Positions 12,720 through 24,300 of a stretch of 64,000 nucleotides of DNA are shown piece by piece. Below the pieces are notes generated by a model that ran no database searches, was not told the DNA's origin, and saw nothing but the letters and a program-made list of their open reading frames with translations. Source of the stretch: Scatophagus argus (taxonomy: Eukaryota > Chordata > Actinopteri > Scatophagidae). Where the stretch lies: NCBI RefSeq assembly GCF_020382885.2, contig NC_058496.1, forward strand, positions 17,650,501-17,714,500. The letters are read 5' to 3'. Position 1 is the stretch's first letter, and each line of letters starts with the position of its first letter. The position numbers were made by a program, and so were the translations under genes.

Positions 12720-15700
12720 TGATTATTTAGAAATGTTGTGAAATTGTTGTGTTTCATGCGCAGTGACGTGATGTGATGCAATGCCGCATTTTAGGCGGCA
12801 GTGCAACACCTCGGCATAGATTCTGTCACTTGACCTCATTGGGCAACTCCCCTGGTAGCCACACAGTACACATGTAGGTGGTGTGAAAGAGGAACAGTTG
12901 GTGGTTTTTCACTGGGCTCAATGCACTGAGAACATCTTCAGCACTGGTAATGTGATTTCATATTCTTTCTGCCCGCAGATGAAGTTTGAAATTGCCATTT
13001 TTCATTTTAATTAAGGACCTATATGGGTGGTGTTCATGGATATGTTTTGAATTAAAAAATATATATATGTGTGATTTTGATGATATTTTAGAGTATATGA
13101 AAGACCTAAAAAACCTAAAAAGTAATTTAGTGTTTTACAGATTTTACAGTATTGTTGCCATGTAGTCTTAGTACAGTATATTTGAAAATGGACAACAAGG
13201 AAACCTCACTTGGACTTAGCAAGCAGTTTTTTGTGTGTGGTGTGAGTAACGCACCAGTACTACATCTCTTATCTACCAACTGCTCAGTTCCTCAAGAAAC
13301 TTAGGAGCAGGAAATGATTTTTCTGCAAAGAGAGACCGAACTGAACATGATCACAATGAGTGTAAGATGCTGTTTGTGTTCATGATGTGGGAAAAACAAA
13401 CAAGAAAACCATACAACATAATGCAATCCAAATAGCACAAATTCCAACTTCAAAGGGGTAAATAAATGTTGAACCGAGCCTCAGCAAAGACACAACAATA
13501 GAAACACCTCAGTTGTAACATTTATTTCACTGGACTGAATTATAAGTTATGTGCTGTTGAGCCCACTTCCTGTGTATGTTATCCATAGTCCTTAATGGTT
13601 CCATGATGCAGATTTTAGACACGCTTCTTTGTGGCACAGTGCATATTTGGTAATGATGTAATGACTCTCACTCTTACTGCCGTGTACCCCTGTCTTATTT
13701 TTAACACACATTTTTAACTAGAATAGAATAGAAACCTTTATTATCATTTTATTTACTGTACAACGCTTTGTGGGGTTATCAGCCCACTTGCCAGCAATGT
13801 GAACCTGGAAATGTTGAGTACCCCATTACGTTAGAAAGGTGGGGCATGGATCCTCAGTATTTAGAAACTACTAGATGCAAACTTGCCTATGTTGAGCACT
13901 TTCCATAATCAGAATAACTCATTATACATAATCAATTACATGGGCAATTTTCGGAAATTGCTTGGGCGATGTGGGTAATACTGAAGTGGTTTTGATTTTT
14001 ATTGAGGATGCTCAATCTATTTCTGACAATTTGTTTCTAACTCAAAATGGCATTAAAACAGAACTGGTAATATTTCAATTCAGTCAGCTTTGAGTTGTTT
14101 TATATGCACCTAAAATATCGTATACACCTGCATTTTAGAATCAAGAAAGTCATGTGTGGCTGTTGAGACCTAATATTTCTTCACTTCTGCTTACTTTTTT
14201 TTGTTGCACAGCAATTAGTCATTGACCTGTGCCACTGCAGGTGGAATAACAGCCAGATGGAAAGAAAGAAAAAACACAATGTTTTATATAGCTTATCATC
14301 TCAATGAAAGGAAGCTGATAAGTGGTTCTCGGCATGCTCTTGGGTCATTCACCTCAAACAGAGAACTGATGAATTCAGCTGTTGTGGAGAAGCTATTAGG
14401 TATACCATTTGGAGTGCTGGTATTTGTTTTCATTGGAAAGTGTGGCTCAGTGGACAATCGCAGACTTGTTACCCTTTCTGAGGCACCCATACTCATAAAT
14501 GATACATGCAGAGGCTCAGAGTCAAAGAAGGCAGAGAGCTCCACTCTTCTTTCGCTGCCCACTCTACTCTCCTACTTTCTCCAGAAAGTCATTAACTGCT
14601 CATGAGACTCTCCCTCCCCTAAGAAATCATAAAGAAGATTTTTGGCCGGGTCTTCACCGAAGAAGGACCTCAGGCCTCCAAATGATGCAGCTCTGATAGC
14701 CACTGATCAGCTTACTGGCACTGAGATGATATGTCATTCAGCTACAGCAATAACAACAGTGACAATGACACAGGTCAATGACGCAGTGTTGTGTTGTGCA
14801 ACATGTAAACTTGATAAAGAGCTGAAGAAATGTGAAGAAATATTATATCTCTAACATTTGCACTCTTGAAGCTCTGAAGCTGTAAAACGCCACTCCAGTG
14901 TATTAATATATATAATATATTAACAACCTAAAAATCAACTGAATCTGAAACTAGCAAATGGCATGAATTTTGAATTTTATTTTTACTTTACTGTACTTTA
15001 CTGTGTAGTAAAGTAGTGATTGTTATAATGATCACTAAGTAATGTTTATACGGTGTACAGATGGGTTTCAAGGAAAAACCTGAATAAAAGAGTGGAGAAA
15101 CAAAATATAATGCAGATCCTCCATTACAGGCCATGAGTTTCAATGGTTTCAGATGAAAACAGTGTTCACTGTTTTATATATCTTTTATTCTGATTGTTTA
15201 TATCTTTTATTCTGATTGTTTTTTATATTTATATAGTGTTGTTTTATATTTATAGCATTAGGTATAATATAGGCATTTTGTTAGGTTTTTGGGCCAGGGA
15301 AACTAATTTCGTTCCACCTCATGTTTCTACATGTGTGAAATGACAATAAAGCTCCTTGAATCCTTGAATTCTTGACTCACAAGAGACAGATTTAAAAGAA
15401 AATAAAAACAGAAAACCATCTTTACTTATCTCATATCCTACAAACTTAATACGTAGCATTAAAATGTCTAAAAATGACTAGACTGTTGTTTTATAAATAT
15501 ATATGTCTATTCTGTTGATTTAACTGTGTACTTACATTATCCCAAATGTTTCCAACATTGTCCTAACCCAGATAAATCTGTAATTACAAGGTAACAGTAT
15601 TTCACTGAATCAGAGGAAATAGGAGGAAAGAAAATGTGACTGACGTAAAGTTAAAGCTTGCATGATCCCATGCTACTTACGCCAAAACTGCTGTGTGTGT

Positions 15701-15916
15701 GTTTATAATCCTACCTGAACACTCTGCACTAACTCTAAGGTTCCACAAAACTGGAGCCTCAGTTACAAAATTTGATCTGTAATGTATTTTTATTTTGTTT
15801 TGCTTAACGTAGTTTTGTCTTTTTTGATTGGTGTAATTCAAGCACACAATGTCAGTGCCGTTTAAACCTGTTGTGAGTTCAATTTTGTAAATAAAGTAAA
15901 TACTTTATTTTCCTAG
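12720..15916. other. Intergenic region nelfb to GPCR
   Basis: No convincing gene. About 13722-13800 (tandem TAGAA followed by CCTTTATTATCATT) looks like the 3' tail of a Rex3/RTE-type LINE on the minus strand. About 15285-15370 (TGACAATAAAGCTCCTTGAATCC) looks like another LINE 3' tail, plus strand. Short open frames at 14222-14605 have no recognisable protein content. The region must contain the GPCR promoter and probably a 5' noncoding exon, since TTTTCCTAG at 15908-15916 reads as a 3' splice site 29 bases before the GPCR start codon. Confidence 0.45.
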
Positions 15917-15945
15917 GTGTAAGAAACAAGAAGATCTTTGAGAAG

Positions 15946-16944
15946 ATGAAGCCTCTGGTGATATACTCTCAACTTGGGAACAGCAGCAATAACTCTGAAT
16001 CTTGCCTGAGGGAGACCCAGCATGTGTCCATCGTCATCTTGCTGTGTCTAGTCTTCTTCCTGGGCTTCCTTCTCAATGCCTTCAGCCTTTGGGTATTCTG
16101 CTGCCGACTGCCCTGCTGGACCTCTGGAACCACATTGCAGTTTCACCTGGCTCTCAGCGATGCCATTGCCACTCCAGTCACTCCCATGATTGCGGCGTAC
16201 CTTGCCATGGGCAATAACTGGACCTTTGGTTGGTTCCTGTGCCAAGTCAAGATTGCCCTGCTTAGTTCTCATTTCTACGGCAGCACCATATTCCTCACTC
16301 TCATCAGCATCCATCGGTACACAGCTGTGGTGCACTTCAACAGAAGATCCTGCATGAAACAGAAAAAGTTTGTAAGGAAGCTGTGTGTGGGAATTTGGTC
16401 TCTCCTACTGATCCAGGCTCTGATCTATGCTTTTATGCTTCCTTTAAGTAAAGAAGGCAGTAATAGTCAGTGCCTCTCCATCCATCAGAATAGCCTGACA
16501 AATTCCTACTTTGTCATTAACTTCATCCTGTTCCTCTTTGGGTTTCTATTCCCTTTCCTTGTGTCAGCTGTTTGCTATGGGCGTCTGGCGAACACCCTAA
16601 CTCGCCTTAACATTAGCTCAGCTAAGGGTCTGAAAGTCAAAGTGAAGTCTCAGAGAATGATAGGCATGTGTCTACTGATATTTGGGCTGTGCTTCCTACC
16701 CCTGAACATTGCACGAACCTTGGCTGTGGTACTGAAAAAATACTGCCCACAACAATGCAGTGTTCTTAGGCAAATGGAGACTGTGTATTATGCATCTTTA
16801 ATTTTAGCAGGAGTGAACAGCTGCCTGGATCCACTGTTGTACTGTTTTGGTTCGCAAAATTTTCAAAATGCATTCCAGTCTTTTAAGATTCGGCAGGGAA
16901 GCAGTCCAACCAGAGGTGATTCAGAAATGAATGCAAATCAGTAA
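15946..16944 (+). CDS. P2Y-like class A G-protein-coupled receptor, single coding exon
   Basis: Seven-transmembrane receptor of 332 aa at the plasma membrane. The N-terminus has NSS/NNS glycosylation sequons. TM1 is about residues 28-52 and TM2 carries LALSDAIA with the conserved Asp. The first extracellular loop has NWTFGWFLC, the W-F-G-x3-C pattern of purinergic-type receptors. TM3 ends in HRYTAVVH, replacing DRY, as in some P2Y receptors. TM6 has CFLP where CWxP is usual, and TM7 has NSCLDPLLYCF, the DPxxY form typical of the P2Y/delta group. The tail is short. Family placement is firm but the subtype and ligand are not: P2Y, OXGR1, OXER or lipid receptors of this group cannot be separated by eye. 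An intact intronless ORF is normal for this group. Confidence 0.85.
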   Translation: MKPLVIYSQLGNSSNNSESCLRETQHVSIVILLCLVFFLGFLLNAFSLWVFCCRLPCWTSGTTLQFHLALSDAIATPVTPMIAAYLAMGNNWTFGWFLCQVKIALLSSHFYGSTIFLTLISIHRYTAVVHFNRRSCMKQKKFVRKLCVGIWSLLLIQALIYAFMLPLSKEGSNSQCLSIHQNSLTNSYFVINFILFLFGFLFPFLVSAVCYGRLANTLTRLNISSAKGLKVKVKSQRMIGMCLLIFGLCFLPLNIARTLAVVLKKYCPQQCSVLRQMETVYYASLILAGVNSCLDPLLYCFGSQNFQNAFQSFKIRQGSSPTRGDSEMNANQ

Positions 16945-18327
16945 CGCAGAGTCATACATTATAACTGAATGTGACTGTTATTACATTCCAGGATTCACCG
17001 ATTGTAGAAATTCCTTTTCAGGTCTGAATCAGTAGCAACCAAGTCTACAATTCATGCTATGGTGAGTCTGTGAACTTGTACTTGTGTGGCAGTGCTAAAT
17101 GCTAACATCAGAATGTGAACATGTTCATGATAGCAATATTAAATAATAATAATCATAATAAATATTATAACTTAAAACAATGATTAGGGTGTTAACTTTC
17201 TTTGTTAACTGCAATGGCATGCTAACATTTGCTAATTAGCCCTACATACATAAGGTTCAGTTAAGGCCACGGGAAAGTCATAAAATGTAGTTAGAATTAT
17301 TTAGAAATATGTAATTATACAAAATATAAGAATTTCATCTGGTGGTGGTGCCAGAGGAAATGTTTAATAGTCACCAAAGTTATTACAGTTTATTCTGGTA
17401 AGGTAAATGTCTTAACCATTAAAGATGGACGACATGACAGAGCCCCAAAAGCAAAGCCAAAACATCTGAATTGCTCCCTGATGGCTGACTGCAATATACA
17501 GGTCTTATAAACATCCCTCTCCAAGTTAGCTGGAAGGACATGGACCAAACTAGAAATTCAAAGAATATGTAAAAAAAAAAAAAGATTCCTAGAGATGCTA
17601 TTTGCCATTTTAGGTAGTTCTTATCACGTATTTTTCTGTTAATTTGGTGTTAGCTATTTGATGCTATAAAAAGGTGATGAAACGTCATGATTGACAGGTG
17701 AGCTAGATTGTGTCAGACAGGTCTGTGGGCGGGAACTCGATTATTCTGCTCCACTCCTCAAACTGTAACCCTCCGCAAAGACTCTGGCACCTTCTGATTT
17801 TCCGCTTTCTCATGATTACCAGCATTGCTTATGAGCGTGCATCGTCACTAACATTGTCCTCATCCCTTTTCACTGTTTATTAGGAGGGGACACAGCATCC
17901 AATGAACCGGTTAAATCACACAGTAAAGTAAAGCATATTATTATTAAGTTAATAGAAAGTTTCTTTTTGTAATTGGATAACTGTGTGAGACATCGGAAAA
18001 GCTTTACGACTCTTACAATAAATGTCAATTTGTTAAGATTAGTTACTTCACTAGCCGATCAAAACCACCCTCTTGGGGCCATCCTATTCAAGCTGGTGTA
18101 TCATGGGGTATATGAAGGAAGAGCGGTAAATCTTGGACAGTTCACTAGCTGATCAGACGAGCAACCGCAAACAACTAGCATTCACACACAAACTAAAATG
18201 TACATCTTTTTCACCTGGGAGAGGTCCGTGACGCCACACGAAGGGGCGGGGATTAAGAGTCGTAAATGAGAGCGTTGTTGGTCGTGTACACAGGTGAGCT
18301 TCAGTCTCGCTGTGGGTCGGGGAAACC
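16945..18327. other. Intergenic region GPCR to arrdc1
   Basis: AATAAA at 17157-17162 can polyadenylate the GPCR transcript. The rest is AT-rich with no recognisable gene. The last 150 bases are richer in GC and contain the arrdc1 promoter candidate. Confidence 0.45.
18229..18251 (+). promoter_or_regulatory. arrdc1 promoter-proximal motifs
   Basis: TGACGCCAC (18229-18237), a CRE/ATF-like half site, is followed six bases later by a GC box GGGGCGGGG (18243-18251), about 80-100 bases upstream of the arrdc1 ATG. Position and motif type suggest a TATA-less housekeeping promoter; this is inference. Confidence 0.45.
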
Positions 18328-21300
18328 ATGGGGAAACTACAGCAGTTTGAGATCACATTTGACAAAAACAAAGTGGTGTACAGTCCGGGCGAGTCTATCT
18401 CTGGAACCGTGACAATACAACTGGGCCAGCCGCTGCTGTGTAAAGGTAAGAGTCCGCCAATTGGCCCACCGGGGTTATTTAGGCCAACATTTGCGCACCT
18501 GTTGAAAAACTTCGCCGTTGCTGAACAAGGAAGTGAGAGAGTCAGTCAAGATAACATGGGGTGTAATCAGTAGGCTACAGGATAACACAATGTTCTCGTA
18601 ATTCGTTCAGATTGAAGAGAAATTTTAATCGATCAAATTGGAAATTTAGGTGTTGTTTCTTGTTGTATTAACATAAAGACAAGGCTGTACCCGGGATTTT
18701 TGAAATACTGAGGCCATGAGTCAGCGTCCTCACTCCCACAGAAACATTTGCCCTCACACCAAAAATAGATTCCTAACTGAAAGAATTGAATTTGTTAGGG
18801 GAAAAAAATCACAAATGTATATACATTTTGTATTTGTATACGGTTTTCATTGATATCTGACTCGGCACATTGTCAGAAATAAAAATCTTGTCTCTTTTGA
18901 ACCTTGTCTTCATTTATTTATTGCTCTAAACTAATTCACGTTTGAATATATAGGGTCTATCAGGCTGTAAAATATCTGATAACATAAATGTAAATAGACC
19001 TGTTTAGAGTGGTGTAGGTTACGGTATATTAGTGTCCATATGGGCGCGTCAGGGTTGTTGATGCTTATGTGGTCTGTTAGTGCAGTCCGAGGTCTTAAGG
19101 GTGGTGGTGTTGTGATGGGTTTGGGTTCGGAGTGTTTATTTATGGGAGGCCAGAAAGATGTTGGAGGTTTAGTTTCAAACCTGTCGCATGTTGGAGATCT
19201 TTGATCAGATAGCTGACAGGTGGTGGCTACAGTTTTTACTAGAAAAAAAGGATTAGTGACTGCATTTATTGACAGTACTTCACTTCTTGGATATATGTAA
19301 AACTACAACTAACTGTTTACATTATTGAGTATATTGATGATTGTTTTGACCATTCATTGTTTGGCCCATCTTATTTTGTCAGAGCAACTGTCCAAAATCA
19401 GAAGTATTCATTTAATCATTTTCTCTGTCATTGAATGTCTTTGGATTTTGAACTAACAAAACAAACAATTTTTCTAATGCTGTACACACAAAGCAATCAG
19501 TTAATTCAATTAGTAAAAATTAATTGTTAGTTGCATCTGTAAATTAAGTGATACCCAAGTGAAAAACGGATGTACTTCCTTTACCAGCTAACTCATGAAC
19601 ACAAACTGAAATTAAATGAGGTCAAACAGGAAAAATATTCTTTTGAAATTCAGGATCTCAAAGACTTTAGTGTGAGAAAGGGCCAAATGATAGAGAACAC
19701 TTTTGTCAGGGTCTGTGTCGACTTGCTGGGAGCAGGTTTCTTGTACGTTTTGTGTTTGGGGAGTTTCTGTTTGAATGCTTGTGGGGCCTCCAGTCTGTTT
19801 ACATTCCACTTCAGGTAGAGCTAGTCAGACTGTCAGCCTCACAGTGGAGTCAATAAACTCTATCACCATGCAACACTATGACTGATGTAGTGGGTTGGGC
19901 CCTGAGATAAGAGACACCTTACTGGGCAAATAATGACATTGTATTACAAATCAAATGTGTCTCAGTCGTTGCAGTTAATAACAAAATGAATCTTTGCTTT
20001 TGTAGCAGTGGTGGACCATATCACATCTTCTTTCACAATACCAGTATAATTTTTAATATGCTCAAAAAATATTGTGATTATGTCAATATTCCAACTGGCT
20101 GACATAATAATATTACATTTAAGACAGTATATTTAATGAATTTAATATTTGACCTCAACAACTTTGATTTTTGTAAATATATGGTTATTCTTAATGTGAT
20201 ACCAGCAACACTTTCCATTCAAGTTGGGACAGGGGCAACAAGAGACTTGGAAAGTTGTTTAGGAAACACCAGTTTGGAACACTCCACAGGTAAACGGGTT
20301 CATTGGTAACAGGTGATAGTATCATGATTGCGTATGAAAGGGGCAGTTTCAAAAGGCTCGGTCGTTCGCGATCAACGATGAGCCGAGGTTCACTACTTTG
20401 TCAAACACATGATTGTATGAAGTATTGTTACATGGTCTCAGAAACATACTACAGAAGTCATACTACAACATGCACCTCTGTAAAGACATTGAAAGAACCT
20501 TTAATGACGTCAACCCCAACCAACCCCACCCAATCCAAAATGCTGAACAGGAGCAAATCCCTGCTTCTGGGTTCCACAATATGGTGAACTACTGAAGGGT
20601 GGTGGGTGCTGCTGTTGGAGCCGTAGTCTCATGATTTGTAGTGTAATGTTCATTTTTCTCAAAATTTTGATAATGCAGTGTAAATGTGTTTTGACACAAA
20701 GTATTGACTGTTGATAGCTTCAGCCCCCAAAATTACATGCTTACAGCTCATCAGTACAGCTGCAATGACTGTTTTCATTATTGATTAACCTAGCCCATTT
20801 TTTTCATGATTAATCTATTAATTGTTTAGTCTATAAAATCTCAAAAAAATATCACAGAGAGAGACACTGTTTTGTGGGCAAAAAAATAATAATCTTAAAA
20901 CTGACTTTATGTAAGTGTATTTTCTTCTCAGCACAGTCCCACATTGTTTGCTGTGATGATGATTCATCCACAGCAATTTCATGTCCATCCAACAATTGGA
21001 AATGTTTACTGGGTTAGGCTTCAGTTGTACATACTTCGCTATTGTACAGTATGGCTAATTTGAACATGGAAGGTCTTTTGAGAATGAATTCACCTTCAGA
21101 ACTGCACTACATGGACAAAAGTATGGGGACTCACCCCTTTATTATTGAATTCAGTTGTGGTATGAGGCTGTTTTTCTGGGGCTGAGCTAGGCATACCAGG
21201 ACATACCAAGACATTTTGGACGATCCTATGCTTCAAAGTTTGTGGCAACAGTTTGGGGTAGCTGCAAAGGGGGGTAACAACTCCATATTAATATCTGTGT

Positions 21301-24300
21301 ATTTAGAATGCAATGTCTTTAAATTCCTTGGAGGTGTAGTGGCCAAAAGTCCCCATACTTTTGGCTGTATGGTGTATGTTTAGACAGTACTTTATACAGT
21401 CAGAGAGTGCAGTGGGTTCTGTCCAGAGAGGAAATTACATCCTTTTTCATGCTTCAGCCTCTAATCTCTTTTTTTTTTCTAATGTGCTGTTTGTGTATTC
21501 TTATCTACAGCTATCAAAGTGAACTGCAATGGTTTTTGTGGCATCACCAACAAGGTGAATGACGCGGCATGGGTGGTGGAGGAACAGTACTTCAACAGCA
21601 CCATCTCTGTTGCAGACAAAGGTACGCTGCCTAGCAACTGTAATACTAACTGGGAAAACAGATCCAAAGAGTTGAGTCTATCCTGCAGTTGGTGTAAGAC
21701 GGATGCACCTAACCTGTAAGAGCCAATAAGAGTTAATTCATTTGTAATAACAAGTTAGTTAAAAAGGTTAAAATATAGTTAAGGTAATTTCATAAGAATT
21801 CATAATTATTGTGTTTTTTAAGATGCATAATTTAGTAACGTTTGAACTTTTATGTATTTTCGGCTTCCGACAATATTACGTCATTTGACACTGCTTGCAC
21901 GTAAGGTCAGATTGCAGCTAGAGACGTCGGAAGCAACACAGTTTTTTGACCGAGCTATATCGAGTCTAATGTTTGTGTATTTTTTGTGTTTTTAAGTAAA
22001 CCTTCAAAAAGAAGATTCGGTTTCACTCGCGTTTTTCAATTACTGGTTGTTAGACTGGCAGCAAAAGTGGTACAAGAGGACTCGCACGAAACGGAGTGCC
22101 ACTACATAAAGTCAAAAAACTAGCTTACACGGAGCATCGCTGGATTGCTTGGATAACGCGGCTTGTGTGGAAAATAGCTCGTCTGGAGAAGTTAAGAATG
22201 AAACTGTTAATCATCTGAAACACTCTCCAGGATAAGGTATCAAAAATTCCTTTGTACCTTTGAGCAGTGGGAATATAGTCCGTGAGTTCGGACGAAAAGG
22301 AATTAACATAACTGCAGGAACGAAGTAGCGAGCTGAATCTCCGCCCTGTGACAGCGGATGTGAATCGCACAAGTGGATTCGGTCAGTGTGGAGTTTTCTG
22401 CGATAGTGGAAAGGTTGTTTGCACTCGGTTCACTAAGAAAGGCAACTTTGAAATAAGTGCTTTAAACTTTGTGCACGCAACGTGAGCATTAACTCCGCTA
22501 TTTGTAAGATGGCTGATGAAGATGAAAAAAGATCTGTTGAAGTGGGGCAGGGAAGATCACGCAAGCTAACTGAAAAGGGTTTAGAGGAGAGATTGCAAAG
22601 ACTCATAGCATTGAGGAGACGAACTCTGGGAACTCTAACAAGCCAAATGAAGGAGATGGAGGCAATGATGAGTGATGCTCAAAATGTAGAAAATGTGCAA
22701 GATATGATGGAAAGTGAATTTGCACAGTCTCTAAATGAGTTCAATGGACTTAACAGTGAACTTGATAATCTGTTGTCTGAAGATGAAAAAATGCTTGACT
22801 ATGATAACTGGTTTGAACCAAAAATGGCACTAATCAAAGACTTCATAAAAAAAACTAAAAGATGGATTGCAGTTGAGCATAAGTCCACAGGGAAGGAAAC
22901 CGTGCAGCTAGAAAAACTCAATGTGTTAGATGAACAACAAGAGGCTGTTTTACCAAACGACAGTATTTCACAGATAGGGTTTAGCAATGCTGCAAAAGCT
23001 CGCCCATGTGGATCTCATATAAGTGGTACATCAAGCACTTCATGTGTATCCTCCACACGTGCTAAACAGGAAGCAGAACATGCAGCTCTGCTGGAACGAG
23101 CAGCAGCACTGAAGAAAAGGCAAAAGCTTGAATTCGAAGCAACTAGGATTAAGCAGCAGTTTGAGTTTGAAACAGCTAGGATTAAAGCTGAAAAGGAAGA
23201 GTTAGCGCTGGAGACTGCGTTAGCTGAAAGCCAAGCAAAACTAAAAGTGCTTAAAGAATATGAAAGGTCCGAAGATGGTACGAGTAGTAATGCATCAGTG
23301 CAGCAATCACTGAGTGGGAACATGAAGAAGGAGAGAGTAAGCATTATGCTACCGCAACAAGATAATGTGAATGTTCATGGACCAGCACAAGCGCAATACC
23401 CACGAATACCACAACAGCCACAACCAGTCTCCAATCAAAGTACCAGAGCTCAAGCTAACAGAGATGATGACATTTTGACAGTCATGCAAAAGCAGAATGA
23501 AATCACCGAGCTACTTGTAAAGCAGCAACAGCTTTCTCAGCTACCGACAAAGGACATTTCTGTGTTCAAGGGTGATGCGCTCCAATTCAAATCCTTCATG
23601 AGGGCATTCGAGCACGCAATTGAGCAGAAGACAGACAATGATCAAGATAAATTGTACTTTTTGGAACAGTTTACAGATGGTGAGCCTCAAGAACTTGTTC
23701 GCAGCTGCGCTCACATGACACCTAGTAAAGGCTATCACGAGGCAAAGCGGCTACTTCATAAACATTATGGAGATGAGCTTAGGATTGCCAGCGCGTATAT
23801 TGATAAAGCGCTCAAGTGGCCACAAGTGAAGTCAGATGATGGGAAAGCATTAAATGCTTATGCAATGTTTTTGATTGCATGCCGTAACTCAATGGAGGAC
23901 ATTGAATTTCTAGAAGAGATGGATAATCCTACCAATCTACGGACAGTGATATCCAAACTGCCTTACAAAATGAAAGAACGTTGGCGTGCTGAAGCTTTCG
24001 AGCTCAAAGAGAGAAAAGGGAGAAGAGCGAGGTTTGCTGATTTGGTGAACTACATAGACCGTCAAGCCAAGATAGCAATGGATCCCCTTTTTGGTAATAT
24101 ATTAGACAGCCGCCCAATCACAGCTGGAAAGATGGAACAAAAGGAAAAGCAACCGGCTAGGAAAGAGGTTCGTGGAAGCAGTTTCGCAACCAATCTTGTT
24201 GCTGAAGGCAAAGCGCCTCAAGAAACACATGTCAAGCCCACTAACACAGGTAAAATGGTGAATGCCTTTGATAAACCATGTTTGTACTGCCAGCAGTCTC

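Larger units (their letters stand above)
18446..21510. other. arrdc1 intron 1 with repeats
   Basis: Intron of 3.1 kb. The first 1.7 kb has nothing I can name. The right half holds a Tc1-like fragment (about 20190-20480), a common teleost repeat (about 20755-20900) and a short inverted-repeat element (21108-21376); the first and last are listed separately. Confidence 0.45.

Noticed and set aside
14222-14605. 127-codon open stretch between nelfb and the GPCR
   Set aside because: No recognisable protein family; an antisense frame overlaps; composition like the surrounding intergenic DNA.
22482-22508. Upstream GTG as the start of the BEL polyprotein
   Set aside because: GTG is not a normal eukaryotic start; the first ATG (22509) has a good context, so I used it.
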